A stretch of DNA of 64,000 nucleotides from NCBI GenBank assembly GCA_963763485.1, contig CAVXOW010000005.1, positions 1,116,001 to 1,180,000 on the forward strand, in the 5' to 3' direction. The notes beneath the pieces were generated by a model. The model did not search any database. It was not told the origin of the DNA and saw only the letters and a program-made list of their open reading frames with translations. Positions 50,078 to 59,493 of this stretch are shown in pieces; within the stretch, counting starts at the first letter, position 1; each line of letters starts with the position of its first letter. This DNA is from CAWCKS01 sp963763485 (GTDB taxonomy: Bacteria; Pseudomonadota; Alphaproteobacteria; Rhizobiales; Xanthobacteraceae). The position numbers and the translations under genes were made by a program.

Positions 50078-50281
50078 CTGGCCGCACGCAGCGCTGCGAG
50101 GGAGGGATTGCGCGGGCGCCGCAAGGGCACCAAGTTCGGCCGCATGGCGCGGCTCGATGCTGGCCAGCGCGCCAAGATCGCGGAGCGATATGCCGATGGC
50201 GAGACCATCACTGATCTGGCTGCGGACTACGATTGCGGCGTCGGCACCATCCACCGCGCACTGCATTCGACGGCGGCATAG
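50078..50281 (+). pseudogene. C-terminal remnant of a serine resolvase/invertase
   Basis: An open frame after the TGA at 50075 encodes REGLRGRRKGTKFGR followed by a helix-turn-helix (LDAGQRAKIAERYADGETIT and the recognition helix CGVGTIHRAL) and a TAG at 50279. This matches the DNA-binding tail of resolvases; the catalytic N-terminal domain is missing. Confidence 0.6.
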
Positions 50282-50378
50282 GCAGGCCGGGGGTGTTTTT
50301 TTGGGCGTCAGAATTTCGGCCCCGACCGGGTTGGCATCACCCCTCACGACAACATCCCCGGAATGTCGGCAGTTCGGG

Positions 50379-50599
50379 GGATTGTGTTGCAAAAGTCGAA
50401 GGTTGCAGGGCTCTGAATCTTTGGCGAGAACCTGATGCGGGAAGAGGTCGATGATTCGTGCAGCCTCAGTCGCATTAGCGAAGTCGCCTATGAGTTTAGC
50501 GTGAGGCGATGAGGGCCCTCAGATCTCTACGCGAAAACCGCGCCTGCGGCCCTCGCAATTTTTGCCACCTTCTGCAAAACGACTTTTGCAACAGTATCC
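50379..50599. mobile_element. 221-bp remnant with IS6-like terminal inverted repeats
   Basis: The left end GGATTGTGTTGCAAAAGTCG and the reverse complement of the right end GGATACTGTTGCAAAAGTCG match at 18 of 20 positions. They resemble IS6-family ends (GGnnCTGTTGCAAA). No transposase fits inside and no target duplication flanks it. Either a decayed IS or a small non-autonomous element. Confidence 0.5.
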
Positions 50600-50902
50600 G
50601 GGGTAAAGCATACATCGCGATAATCCTGCGCCATGTCAGCGAATGACCCCGCTGCGGACATTCACAAACGCCTGACGGGGCTATGTCTCCGCTACGGTCG
50701 GCCGTCAGCATGCCAGCGGGACGAGACCACCGCAAGCCAACTTAATTTGCTTTGCAAGCCTCGCCGTTCCGAGCGATCTGGCGTCGTCTCATCGAACGGA
50801 GGGGGTATTCATGGCCTGTGGGAAACGGACGAACGCGGCGGTCACAGCGCTGATCGCGCGCGCGGCGATGTCGAGCACGCCGGGTGTTGGCGAGGTGCTA
50901 GC

Positions 50903-52087
50903 GTGAACCGGGGCAACGCCGATCCGGAGCGTGCGGCTCCGAACATTCTGGACACGACGCCCGAAAACCAGGCGCCGACCTTCCGCAACCAGAACCAGGT
51001 CTGGCCGGTGCGCGTCATCCGGCGCGGCGACGCGGTGCGGCCACTCCCGCCGCACGCCCGTTCGCTCGCGGACCTGACCTTTGAGGTGGGCGGGGTCCGC
51101 CTCAGCCTCAGCGACTACATGGCCCGCCGCCGCACGGCCGGGCTCCTGATCCTGAAGCACGGCGAGATCGCGCTGGAGCGCTACGGCATGGGCAACGGCC
51201 CGGAGAGCCGGTGGACAAGCTTCTCGACCGCGAAGTCGATCACCGCGACGCTCGTCGGGGCTGCGCTACACGATGGCGCGATCGGCAGCCTTGACGATCG
51301 CTGCGAGCAATATCTGCCGCGGCTGCGCGGCTCGGCCTACGAGGGCGTCACGATTCGTAATCTCCTGCGGATGTGCTCCGGTGTGGCCTGGCGCGAGGAC
51401 AACGATGCAGACGGACGCTCGGAGGTCTATCGCCTGGGCAAGGCGATGGTGAGCCGACGGCCGGGCTCCGTGCTGGATCTCATGTGCAAACTGCCGCGCG
51501 CGCATCCACAGGGCACCGTCTTTAACTATTCGACTGGCGAGAGTTGCGTGCTTAGCGCACTGGTCGCGGCCGCGACGGGCCGTCCCCTGGCCGACTACTG
51601 CGCCGAGACGATCTGGGGACCTGCCGGCATGGAGGCCGACGGGCACTGGCAGCTCGAGTCCGAAGACGGCCTGGAACTGGGCGGGCTTGGTATCAGCGCG
51701 CGACTGCGCGACTTCGGCCGCTTCGGCCAGCTGGTGCTAGAGGACGGCGAAGCGTTCAGCAGCCGACGGGTGCTACCGCCTGGCTGGCGTGATCTCGCTG
51801 GCCAGCCCGACAGCGCTCCCACCGCCTTCGGTCGGCTCATGCCCGGTTCACCGCTGGGATACGGCTATCACTGGTGGGCGGCGCCGCCCTTGCCCGGCGG
51901 CGTCAACAACGGCGCCTTCTCGGCGAACGGCGCCTATGGCCAGATCATCTTCGTCAATCCGACCGAGCAGGTGGTCATCGCAATCCAGAGCGCGTGGCGT
52001 CAGCCTCAGGACAGCGACGCCGCGCTCGAAAACGTCGCGATGATCAGAGCTGCGGTGCGCGCGCTGCGAACGGAATCATTGTCGTAG
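50903..52087 (+). CDS. Serine hydrolase of the beta-lactamase/class C fold
   Basis: About 394 residues from a GTG at 50903; the frame is open further left to 50633 but that part looks non-coding. The catalytic Ser-x-x-Lys is SFSTAKSITATLVG; Tyr in FNYSTGES gives the Y-x-S/N-like motif, and the late GAFSANGAYGQIIF supplies the third box. No signal peptide is seen. Members include esterases, peptidases and 6-aminohexanoate-dimer hydrolases; the last is a good match by overall pattern. Substrate unknown; not evidence of antibiotic resistance. Confidence 0.8.
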   Translation: MNRGNADPERAAPNILDTTPENQAPTFRNQNQVWPVRVIRRGDAVRPLPPHARSLADLTFEVGGVRLSLSDYMARRRTAGLLILKHGEIALERYGMGNGPESRWTSFSTAKSITATLVGAALHDGAIGSLDDRCEQYLPRLRGSAYEGVTIRNLLRMCSGVAWREDNDADGRSEVYRLGKAMVSRRPGSVLDLMCKLPRAHPQGTVFNYSTGESCVLSALVAAATGRPLADYCAETIWGPAGMEADGHWQLESEDGLELGGLGISARLRDFGRFGQLVLEDGEAFSSRRVLPPGWRDLAGQPDSAPTAFGRLMPGSPLGYGYHWWAAPPLPGGVNNGAFSANGAYGQIIFVNPTEQVVIAIQSAWRQPQDSDAALENVAMIRAAVRALRTESLS

Positions 52088-52276
52088 GCCCCAGAGCCGC
52101 GACTTCGCTCGCTACCCTGGCCGGCTGTTGGAAACACCCGCTCCGCGGCGCCGGACCGTGAGCCGTGTCCGGTCGGGCCGGCAAGGGCAAAGCGGACGTC
52201 GGTACTTGCGCATTTTCTAGCGCCCACTATCCGCAGCCGTGGTCGTCCATGCGTTGAAATCGAGTGGAGCCTCGAA

Positions 52277-52522
52277 TCAGGCGGCCCCTTCCGTCAACTC
52301 ATACTCGGATTGCGGATACTGGCGCATCGTGTGAGCTAAGTTTTTTAGACGCTCGGCTTGGCGTTTAAGGATGATCTCTAGCAACGCGCGGGCCTCGGTC
52401 GTGTCGTCTCCGGATTCCTCCAAGCCAACGACAAGATCACGTTGACGCTGAATGTGCGTCTCACCCTCTGCAACGGACCTCCGCGCTCTTTCGAGTCGGT
52501 CCGCCAGTTCGGCACTTTCCAT
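52277..52522 (-). CDS. Small coiled-coil protein
   Basis: 81 residues, almost all helix. The core LADRLERARRSVAEGETHIQ followed by VVGLEESGDDTTEARALLE matches a short family frequent in Bradyrhizobium and relatives that occurs in many copies per genome. A GGAGG-like site (CCTCCTCC on the plus strand) lies before the ATG. Function unknown. Confidence 0.6.
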   Translation of the reverse strand: MESAELADRLERARRSVAEGETHIQRQRDLVVGLEESGDDTTEARALLEIILKRQAERLKNLAHTMRQYPQSEYELTEGAA

Positions 52523-52904
52523 GGAGGAGGCCCCTGCGCGCCCAAATCAGTTGTAGTGGTCGCAGGACACAACTCGCGTGTGGCAATTAGAGGGCCGAAA
52601 GGTGCTCCGGAAAAACGAATAGTGGAGAACCGGAGGCCGTCCGTAGGCCGTCGTGATCCTCGCCGCTCCCAGCCATAGCCCATCGCGTTCGCTCATCAGC
52701 GGCCTTCCAACGGCGCGGCCCAATTCTGCAGTTTAGGCGGCCTCATATAGATGGAGGTGCATGTTTGCTCCTTGGTTATGGCTTGAAATTCCCAGACGAA
52801 CTTGCGGGAGGAGAGAGAGGAGAGAAGTCGGGTCGTCCGGCGACGGCTTCGCTCGGAGCCCTGGCGTGATAGGTTGCGGCAACCGTTGATCGTGGAGTGA
52901 CGAC
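52523..52904. other. Gene-free stretch before the F420 locus
   Basis: About 380 bases upstream of the first LLM oxidoreductase. No FixK-type box, hairpin or convincing small gene is visible; a purine-rich GGGAGGAGAGAG tract occurs near 52806. Confidence 0.35.
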
Positions 52905-54005
52905 GTGCTGCTTGAAACACTTCTGCCGCTAGGCAAGGTCGACCCCGGCCTGCGCGCGCCGGAGATGCCACTCGATCTCCATTCCATCGCCGCCGACGCG
53001 CGCCTGCTGGAAGAGATCGGCTACGACGAACTCGTGGTCGAGGAAACCAAGGACGATCCGTTCATCGTGCTGGCGCTGGCGGCCCAGACGACGCGGACCC
53101 TGAAGCTCGGCACGTCAGTCGCGATCGCGTTTCCGCGCAGCCCGACCGTGACCGCGATGAGCGCGTGGACGCTGCAGAAGCTATCCCGCGGCCGCTTTAC
53201 GCTCGGCCTCGGCACGCAGGTGAAAGCCCATATCGAGCGACGTTTCGGCATACCCTGGACGCCGGCCGGGCCGTGGATGCGCGAGTACGTGAGCGCAGTT
53301 CGCGCGGTCTGGGATTGCTGGCAGAACGGCACGCCGCTCGACGTCAGGGGGCCGCACTACAACATCAATCTGATGGTGCCCTTGTTCAATCCGGGCCCGA
53401 TTGAGCATCCCGACATTCCCATCCATGTCGCGGCGGTGAATTCGGTGATGTGTCAGGTAGCGGGCGAAGTCGCCGAGGGTATCCGGCCGCATCCGGTATG
53501 CACGCCATCCTACATCGAGAAGGTAATGCTGCCGGCGGCGCGGGCGGGTGCGGTCAAGGCGGGGCGGTTGCTGGATCGTTTTCAGGTCTGCATGAAGCCG
53601 CTGGTCGCCACAGCCGCCAACGAGGCGGAGCTAGTGCCCAAGGTGCGCGACGCGCGCGCGCGGATCGCCTTCTATGCCTCCACGCCGCAATATCGCGCCG
53701 CGTTCGACCATCTTGGTCTCGGCGATCTCGCGGACCGGCTGAAGCTGCTGTCGCGAGCGCAGCGCTGGGAAGAGATGCCGCAGCACATCAACGACGACGT
53801 CCTCCACACTTTCGTGACGATCGCCACCTACGACTCGATCGGCCGCAAGCTCTGCGACCGTTATGGCGGCGTGGTCACCAACTGCGAATTCTCGATCGCG
53901 GTGAAGACCGACGCCGATCGCGAGCGCCTGCGCCAGCTCGCCAGCGACATCCAGTCGGAAGGTGTCGCGCGTGCCCGGCGCACCATTCTCGGAATCGCGA
54001 CCTGA
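52905..54005 (+). CDS. F420-dependent LLM-class oxidoreductase
   Basis: 366 residues from a GTG at 52905. A luciferase-like TIM barrel: RLLEEIGYDELVVEET near residue 35, LKLGTSVAIAFPRSPTVTA (about 65) and FTLGLGTQVKAHIERRFG (about 95). The layout fits the F420-binding subgroup TIGR03617. First of several LLM genes beside F420 biosynthesis genes. Hydride acceptor or donor substrate unknown. Confidence 0.85.
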   Translation: MLLETLLPLGKVDPGLRAPEMPLDLHSIAADARLLEEIGYDELVVEETKDDPFIVLALAAQTTRTLKLGTSVAIAFPRSPTVTAMSAWTLQKLSRGRFTLGLGTQVKAHIERRFGIPWTPAGPWMREYVSAVRAVWDCWQNGTPLDVRGPHYNINLMVPLFNPGPIEHPDIPIHVAAVNSVMCQVAGEVAEGIRPHPVCTPSYIEKVMLPAARAGAVKAGRLLDRFQVCMKPLVATAANEAELVPKVRDARARIAFYASTPQYRAAFDHLGLGDLADRLKLLSRAQRWEEMPQHINDDVLHTFVTIATYDSIGRKLCDRYGGVVTNCEFSIAVKTDADRERLRQLASDIQSEGVARARRTILGIAT

Positions 54006-54042
54006 TCGTGCTCGCGCACCCCTTCAACTGGAGACAATCGAC

Positions 54043-54903
54043 ATGAAACTCGGACACCTTGGCGTGTGGTACGGCACCGATAAACTCGACGGATCGCAGC
54101 TGCGCGATTTTGTCCGCACAGTCGAAAAGAATGGCTACTCGAACCTTTGGTATCCCGAAGCGCGGGGCTACGAGTTGATGTCGCTGGCAGCCTTTTTGCT
54201 GTCGAACAGCGAGAAGCTGGTGATCGGCAGTTCGATCGCCAACATCTATGCACGCGATTCCTTCACCGCGCAGCGCGCCATGGTTTCGCTCAACGCGCTC
54301 TACGGCGACCGGTTCATTCTCGGTCTCGGCGTCAGCCACATTCCGATGGTCGAGGGCCTGCGCGGCCATCGCTACGACAAACCGCTGGCGGCGATGGGCG
54401 CCTATCTCGACGGCATCAACAAGGGTGCACCCGCCGGCGAATTGCCGCCGGTTATGGTCGCGGCACTCGGACCGAAAATGCTGGCGCTGAGCGGTGCCAA
54501 GTCGCGTGGCGCTGTCCCATACAACGTGACGCCGAAGCATACGGCCCAGGCCGCCGCGATCCTCGGGCCCTCGAAGTGGCTCGCGGTGGAACAGAAGGTG
54601 ACGCTCGAGACCGATCCCGTGAAGGCGCGGGCGATCGGGCGCAAGGAACTGTCGCGCTACCTGGTGCTGCCGAACTACCGCAACAACTGGCTGCGCGAGG
54701 GCTTCACCGAGGCTGAGCTCGCCGACGGCGGTAGCGATCGGTTCATCGATGCGATGGTCCTGTGGGGCGACGCCGACACGATCAAGCGCGGCCTGCGGGC
54801 GCACTTCACGGCCGGCGCCACACACGTCTGTCTGCAGCCCGTCCACGCGGATGGCGATTTCGCCGCCCGCGACCGCATGCTGGCCGCGCTCGCCGATACC
54901 TGA
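54043..54903 (+). CDS. F420-dependent LLM-class oxidoreductase
   Basis: 286 residues from the ATG at 54043; the frame runs further left inside the previous gene but MKLGHLGVWYGTDKLDG is the natural start. Has LWYPEARGYELMSLAAFLL, IGSSIANIYARDSFTAQRA and FILGLGVSHIPMVEG, matching the TIGR03620 subgroup. It follows the first LLM gene by 37 bp on the same strand. Confidence 0.85.
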   Translation: MKLGHLGVWYGTDKLDGSQLRDFVRTVEKNGYSNLWYPEARGYELMSLAAFLLSNSEKLVIGSSIANIYARDSFTAQRAMVSLNALYGDRFILGLGVSHIPMVEGLRGHRYDKPLAAMGAYLDGINKGAPAGELPPVMVAALGPKMLALSGAKSRGAVPYNVTPKHTAQAAAILGPSKWLAVEQKVTLETDPVKARAIGRKELSRYLVLPNYRNNWLREGFTEAELADGGSDRFIDAMVLWGDADTIKRGLRAHFTAGATHVCLQPVHADGDFAARDRMLAALADT

Positions 54904-54925
54904 GGCGCGTATGCGTCACCGTCGC

Positions 54926-55816
54926 TCAGAGCAGATCGGCGACGGCGTTGCGGTAGCGGCGCATGGCGTCGACATGGTCGGTCATGCTCCGGCCGGCCAT
55001 GCGCTTGTGGTGGTAGCCGCCAAAGGTGTTGTGCAGCGTGACATGCGTGACGCCCGCCTTCTTCCAGAAGCTGATTTCCTCGCGCCAGTCCTTTTCGCTG
55101 CCTGTGCCGGTTGAGGTCCAGACTTCGAGGCCAACCGACGCCGGATCGCGTCCCTCGGCTTCCACCAAGCGGTGCAGCTTGTCGAATTCCGCGACGGCCT
55201 TCGGTCCCGGTGGTTCAGACAGCATCATCCAGCCGTCACCCCACTTTGCAATCCGCTGCAGCGTTACGTCCATGTGGCCGCCGAACCACAGCGGAATCCT
55301 GCGGCGTGGCGGCAGCGGATTGATGCCTGCGTCCTGCAGGCGGTGCCACTTGCCCTCAAACGTGACGTAAGGATCGGCCCACAGCGCTTTCATCACCTGG
55401 ACCTGTTCCTCGGACCGCTTGCCCCGGTTGTGGAAATTCTCGTTGAGGCCGACGAACTCCATCTCGTTCCAGCCCACGCCGACGCCGAACCGGAAGCGGC
55501 CGCCGCTGAGCAGGTCGAGACTGGCGGCCTGCTTGGCGACCAGCACCGTCTGGCGCTGCGCGAGGATCAGCACCTGGGTGGAGAGTTCGACCTTTCTCGT
55601 GCAGGCCGCGATGAAACCGAACGCGACGAAGGGGTCATGGAACAGGCCGAGCCCACCCGCACGGCCGCTGGCGGGGTTGGCCGGGTTGCCGCCGAGCACA
55701 TGGTCGGCCAGCGTGAGACCTTCATAGCCTTCGGCCTCGGCGAGCTCAGCGAATTCGCGCACGATCGGGCCATCGCCGCCGATGTCGCCGAAAGGCAGGG
55801 CAATTCCGAGATGCAT
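54926..55816 (-). CDS. F420-dependent LLM-class oxidoreductase
   Basis: 296 residues. MHLGIALPFGDIGGDGPIV opens the barrel; LTLADHVLGG provides the conserved His region, and FRFGVGVGWNEMEFVGLN is the flavin/F420-contact loop of this large subgroup. IPLWFGGHMDVTLQRIAKWGDGWM follows. Convergent with the previous LLM gene and divergent from fgd. Confidence 0.87.
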   Translation of the reverse strand: MHLGIALPFGDIGGDGPIVREFAELAEAEGYEGLTLADHVLGGNPANPASGRAGGLGLFHDPFVAFGFIAACTRKVELSTQVLILAQRQTVLVAKQAASLDLLSGGRFRFGVGVGWNEMEFVGLNENFHNRGKRSEEQVQVMKALWADPYVTFEGKWHRLQDAGINPLPPRRRIPLWFGGHMDVTLQRIAKWGDGWMMLSEPPGPKAVAEFDKLHRLVEAEGRDPASVGLEVWTSTGTGSEKDWREEISFWKKAGVTHVTLHNTFGGYHHKRMAGRSMTDHVDAMRRYRNAVADLL

Positions 55817-55922
55817 GGTCGCTTCCTCGCTTTGGCTGGTTGCCGGTCGCCTGCCAGTCTATAGATTTCGGCGACAGGTACCACGGCATCGGCATCGATC
55901 GGCGCCGGCCAGGAGACGTGCG

Positions 55923-56929
55923 GTGATCAAGCTCGGATACAAGGCTTCGGCGGAGCAGTTCGCGCCGGGTAAGTTGCTGGACTTCTCGTGTCTTGCCGAG
56001 CAAGTCGGTTTCGAGTCGGTCTTCATCAGCGACCACTTCCAGCCATGGAAGCACGTCGACGGCCATGCGCCCTTCTCGCTGACGTGGCTGGGGGCGCTGG
56101 GCGCCAGGACGTCGCGAGTCGTCATGGGCACCAGCGTGCTGACGCCGACTTTCCGCTACCATCCCTCCATCGTCGCCCAGGCGTTCGGCACGATGGGCGC
56201 GATGTTCCCGAAGGCCGCGTCGTACTCGGCATCGGTACCGGCGAAGGGCTCAACGAAGTGCCTTCGACCGGCCAGCCCTGGCCGGAATTCAAGGAGCGCT
56301 TCGCGCGCCTGCGTGAGGCCGTCACGCTGATTCGGGCGCTCTGGACGCAGGAGCGGGTCAGCTTCGAAGGCCAGTACTACAAGACCGAGAAGGCGACGAT
56401 CTACGACCGTCCCGACACGCCGGTGCCGATCTATGTCGCAGCCTCGGGTGCCCTCGTGGCGCGTTACGCTGGCCGTTCCGCTGAGGGATTCATCTGTACC
56501 AGCGGCAAGAAACCTGAGCTCTACACCGAGACGCTGTTGCCGAAAGTCGCCGAGGGCATCGCGGCGTCGGAGGATCCGTCGAAGCCCTACGATCGCATGA
56601 TCGAGGTCAAGGTGTCGTTCGACACCGACAAGGCGCGAGCGCTCGAGGACACGCGCCACTGGGCGGCGCTGGCGCTGACGTCCGAGGAAAAGATGACGGT
56701 GGAGGATCCCGTCGAGATGCAGCGTCTCGCCGACGCGCTGCCGCTGGAGCGCGCCGCCAGTCGCTGGATCGTGTCCAGCGACGCCGACGAGCACGTCGAG
56801 CGGATCGGCTACTATGTCGGTCTCGGCTTCCGGCATCTGGTGTTCCACGCGCCGGGACCAGATCAGGCGCGCTTCCTGAGGCTCTACGGCGAGCACGTGC
56901 TGCCGCGTCTGCGCAAGCGTTTCGGCTGA
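55923..56929 (+). CDS. fgd: F420-dependent glucose-6-phosphate dehydrogenase homologue, apparent frameshift
   Basis: A GTG at 55923 starts IKLGYKASAEQFAPGKLLDF. Then follow FISDHFQPWKHVDGHAPFSL and MGTSVLTPTFRYHPSIVAQA, nearly as in mycobacterial Fgd1. Near 56212 the frame shifts by one: adding one C to TTCCCGAAGG gives MFPEGRVVLGIGTGEGLNE and joins to the rest (IYVAASGALVARYAGRSAEGFICTSG) for about 335 residues, the Fgd length. The active-site His and Trp of DHFQPW are present. It would use glucose 6-phosphate or a related sugar phosphate to reduce F420. Directly upstream of cofE. Confidence 0.85.
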
Positions 56930-56947
56930 GTGCGCGGGACCGGGCCG

Positions 56948-57721
56948 ATGGAGCGCAGCAACGCCGTCGAGATCCTCGCGGTCCCTGGCATTCCGCTGGT
57001 GCGCAAGGACGACGATCTCGTCGCCCTGATCGGCGAGGGGCTGGTGCGCGGTGGCATCGTGCCGCGTGGCGGCGACGTCTTCGTGCTGGCGCAGAAGATC
57101 GTGTCCAAGGCCGAAGGGCGCATGGTCGAGCTCGCGACCGTCGAACCCTCGACTGAGGCGATCGAACTCGCCGGCACGGTCCAGAAGGATCCGCGCCTTG
57201 TCGAACTGATCCTGTCGGAATCGGTGCGCGTCATCCGGGCGAGGCCGGGCCTCCTGATCGTCGAGCACCGGCTGGGCTTCGTAATGGCCAATGCCGGCAT
57301 CGACCAGTCCAACGTGGCCTCGCCCGATGGCCCCGAGCAAGCCCTGCTACTGCCGGTCGATCCCGACGGCAGTGCGGCGATATTGAGAACGCGCCTGTCG
57401 CAACGGTTCGGCGTGCCGGTAGCGGTGATCATCAACGACAGCTTCGGCCGGGCCTGGCGGCGCGGGACCTGCGGTGTCGCGGTCGGTGCAGCAGGCCTCC
57501 CGTCGCTGATGGATTTGCGTGGTTCGCCCGATCTGTTCGGCCGCGAGCTTCGGGTCAGCATCACCGGTCATGCGGACGAGATCGCCGCCGCGGCGTCGCT
57601 CGTGATGGGCCAGGGCGCCGAGGGCCAGCCGGTCGTGGTTGTGCGCGGGCTGACATGGCGCGGTCCCGACAATGGCGCGTCCGAGCTGGTGCGCCCAGCC
57701 GCCGAGGACATGTTCCGGTGA
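56948..57721 (+). CDS. cofE: Coenzyme F420-0:L-glutamate ligase
   Basis: 257 residues from the ATG at 56948; a GTG at 56930 next to the fgd stop is an alternative. Contains VFVLAQKIVSKAEGRMVEL, FVMANAGIDQSNVAS and INDSFGRAWRRGTCGVAVG, all typical of CofE. The length is that of the single-domain enzyme: the nitroreductase-like second domain found in actinobacterial FbiB is absent. Adds glutamates to F420-0 using GTP. Confidence 0.92.
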   Translation: MERSNAVEILAVPGIPLVRKDDDLVALIGEGLVRGGIVPRGGDVFVLAQKIVSKAEGRMVELATVEPSTEAIELAGTVQKDPRLVELILSESVRVIRARPGLLIVEHRLGFVMANAGIDQSNVASPDGPEQALLLPVDPDGSAAILRTRLSQRFGVPVAVIINDSFGRAWRRGTCGVAVGAAGLPSLMDLRGSPDLFGRELRVSITGHADEIAAAASLVMGQGAEGQPVVVVRGLTWRGPDNGASELVRPAAEDMFR

Positions 57722-58668
57722 GCAAACGACTGGTCGTGGCACTGTCCGGCGGAGTCGGTGGCGCCAAACTGGCGCTCGGTCTGAGCCGCGTCTTGCCGGC
57801 CGACGAACTGCTCGTGGTCGCCAACACCGGCGACGATTTCGAGCATCTCGGACTGAGCATCTCGCCCGATATCGACACGCTGACCTACGTGCTCGCGGGC
57901 ATCGACAATCCCGTGACCGGCTGGGGCCGGCGTGACGAAACGTGGTCGTTCATGGACAGCATCGGCGCGCTCGGCGGCGAGGACTGGTTCCGGCTCGGTG
58001 ATCGTGATCTCGCCCTGCATGTCGAGCGCACCCGTCGCCTGCGCTCGGGGCAGACGCTGTCCGATGTGACCGCCGACATTTGCCGACGCCTCGGCATCGG
58101 TGCCCGCGTAGTGCCGATGAGCAACGACCGCGTGCGCACCCGCGTGCGCAGCGACGCAGGCTGGATCGACTTCCAGGACTACTTCGTGCACCAGCAGTGC
58201 CGGCCGGTCGTCCATGAGCTGGCTTTCGACGGCGCGACGCTTGCCCGGCCGCATGCCGACATCGCGGCGGCGCTGCGCTCGGGCGGCGTGCGGGCCGTGA
58301 TCGTCTGCCCGTCCAATCCCTTCATCAGCGTCGAGCCGATCCTGGCGGTCCCCGGCATGCGCGATGCGATCAAGGCAAGCGGTGCGCCGGTCGTCGCGGT
58401 GTCGCCGATCATCGGCGGCCAGGCCGTCAAGGGCCCGACCGCGAAGATGATGCGCGACCTTGGCCTCGAGGCCAGTGCCGCCGGCGTCGCCGCGCGTTAC
58501 GGTGACCTGCTCGATGGCTATATCGTCGACCACGCCGACGCCGAGGGGCTCGGCAATGTCGGTGCGCGGGTCACGGTCGCCAGAACGCTGATGACGAGCC
58601 TGGAAGACCGCGAGACGCTGGCGCGCGTGACGCTCGACACGGCGGACGCACTGGCGTCGCGGCGATGA
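57718..58668 (+). CDS. cofD: 2-phospho-L-lactate transferase
   Basis: 316 residues from a GTG at 57718 that overlaps the cofE stop (GTGA). Begins LVVALSGGVGGAKLALGLSR, then VVANTGDDFEHLGLSISPDIDT and VICPSNPFISVEPILAVPG, as in CofD/FbiA. Joins the activated lactate-type group to the deazaflavin Fo, giving F420-0 or its dehydro or 3-phosphoglycerate form. Confidence 0.93.
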   Translation: MSKRLVVALSGGVGGAKLALGLSRVLPADELLVVANTGDDFEHLGLSISPDIDTLTYVLAGIDNPVTGWGRRDETWSFMDSIGALGGEDWFRLGDRDLALHVERTRRLRSGQTLSDVTADICRRLGIGARVVPMSNDRVRTRVRSDAGWIDFQDYFVHQQCRPVVHELAFDGATLARPHADIAAALRSGGVRAVIVCPSNPFISVEPILAVPGMRDAIKASGAPVVAVSPIIGGQAVKGPTAKMMRDLGLEASAAGVAARYGDLLDGYIVDHADAEGLGNVGARVTVARTLMTSLEDRETLARVTLDTADALASRR

Positions 58669-59342
58669 GCGACATCTGGGCGGTCATTCCGGTCAAGGAG
58701 TTCGATGGCGCCAAGCATCGGCTGTCGGGCCTGCTGTCGCCGCCGCAGCGACGTCTTCTCGCCGAGACCATGCTTACCGACATGCTCGACGCCGTTGCCG
58801 CCTGCCGTCTGCTGGCTGGCGTGATGATCGTCACGCTCGATCCACACGCGACGGCTCTTGGCAAAAGGATCGGTGCGCGGATCGTGACCGAGGGCGCGCG
58901 GGACGGACATACCGGCAGCGTGGACGCCGGCCGCCGGATTCTCGCGGGCGAAGGGCGTGGCGGCATGATCACGATGCCCGGCGATATTCCAGCCACCCGC
59001 GTCGGCGAGATACATGCGGTGTTAGCGGCCCATCTCGCCGCTCCGTCCTTCACGATCTCGCCGGCGCATGACGATCTCGGATCCAATGCCGTCGTCTGCT
59101 CGCCGCCAGAATCGGTGCCGCTTCGCTTCGGCGACAACAGCTACTTCCCGCATCTCGACGCTGCGCGGCGTCAGGGCATCGAGCCGACGGTGATCCGTCA
59201 GCCAGGAATCGCGATGGATATCGACCATCCGGCCGATCTCGCGGCTTTCTTGCGCCTGCCGCAATCAGCCGGCACTCGTACCCGCACGCTGCTCGACGAA
59301 GTCGGCGTGCCCGCGCTGCTGGCCGAGCGCGGCATCGCCTGA
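58665..59342 (+). CDS. cofC: 2-phospho-L-lactate (or related) guanylyltransferase
   Basis: 225 residues; overlaps cofD by four bases (ATGA). Has WAVIPVKEFDGAKHRLSGLL at the start, GMITMPGDIPATRVGEI in the middle and GSNAVVCSPP. Matches CofC/FbiD. It activates 2-phospholactate, phosphoenolpyruvate or 3-phosphoglycerate with GTP; which one cannot be told from motifs alone. Confidence 0.9.
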   Translation: MSDIWAVIPVKEFDGAKHRLSGLLSPPQRRLLAETMLTDMLDAVAACRLLAGVMIVTLDPHATALGKRIGARIVTEGARDGHTGSVDAGRRILAGEGRGGMITMPGDIPATRVGEIHAVLAAHLAAPSFTISPAHDDLGSNAVVCSPPESVPLRFGDNSYFPHLDAARRQGIEPTVIRQPGIAMDIDHPADLAAFLRLPQSAGTRTRTLLDEVGVPALLAERGIA

Positions 59343-59365
59343 AGCGCGATGAATTAACTCCGCTC

Positions 59366-59385
59366 ATTCCCGCGAAGGCGGGAAT
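59366..59385. repeat. REP-like palindrome / convergent terminator
   Basis: ATTCCCGC-GAAG-GCGGGAAT, an 8-bp perfect stem. With the related palindrome at 59430 it lies between the convergent cofC and fbiC genes. Confidence 0.55.
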
Positions 59386-59429
59386 CCAGGAGCCATCAAA
59401 AGAGCTTTTGATTGTTGAGCAAAAACTGG

Positions 59430-59449
59430 GTTCCCGCATCCGCGGGAAC
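59430..59449. repeat. REP-like palindrome, second copy
   Basis: GTTCCCGC-ATCC-GCGGGAAC, differing from the first by one stem pair and the loop. Such TTCCCGC...GCGGGAA units are dispersed repeats in many alphaproteobacterial genomes; here they may also stop both transcripts. Confidence 0.55.
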
Positions 59450-59493
59450 GAGCGGTGGAGGGGACCGCCAATTCAATTTCAACTCATCATGCT

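Larger units (their letters stand above)
49945..50902. other. Remnant-rich stretch right of the attachment site
   Basis: Holds a resolvase tail (50078-50281) and an IS6-like inverted-repeat remnant (50379-50599). No intact gene found between the tRNA fragment and the hydrolase start at 50903. Confidence 0.5.

Noticed and set aside
50903..52087. Beta-lactamase conferring antibiotic resistance
   Set aside because: The fold is shared by esterases and amide hydrolases; there is no signal peptide and the overall pattern fits those better.
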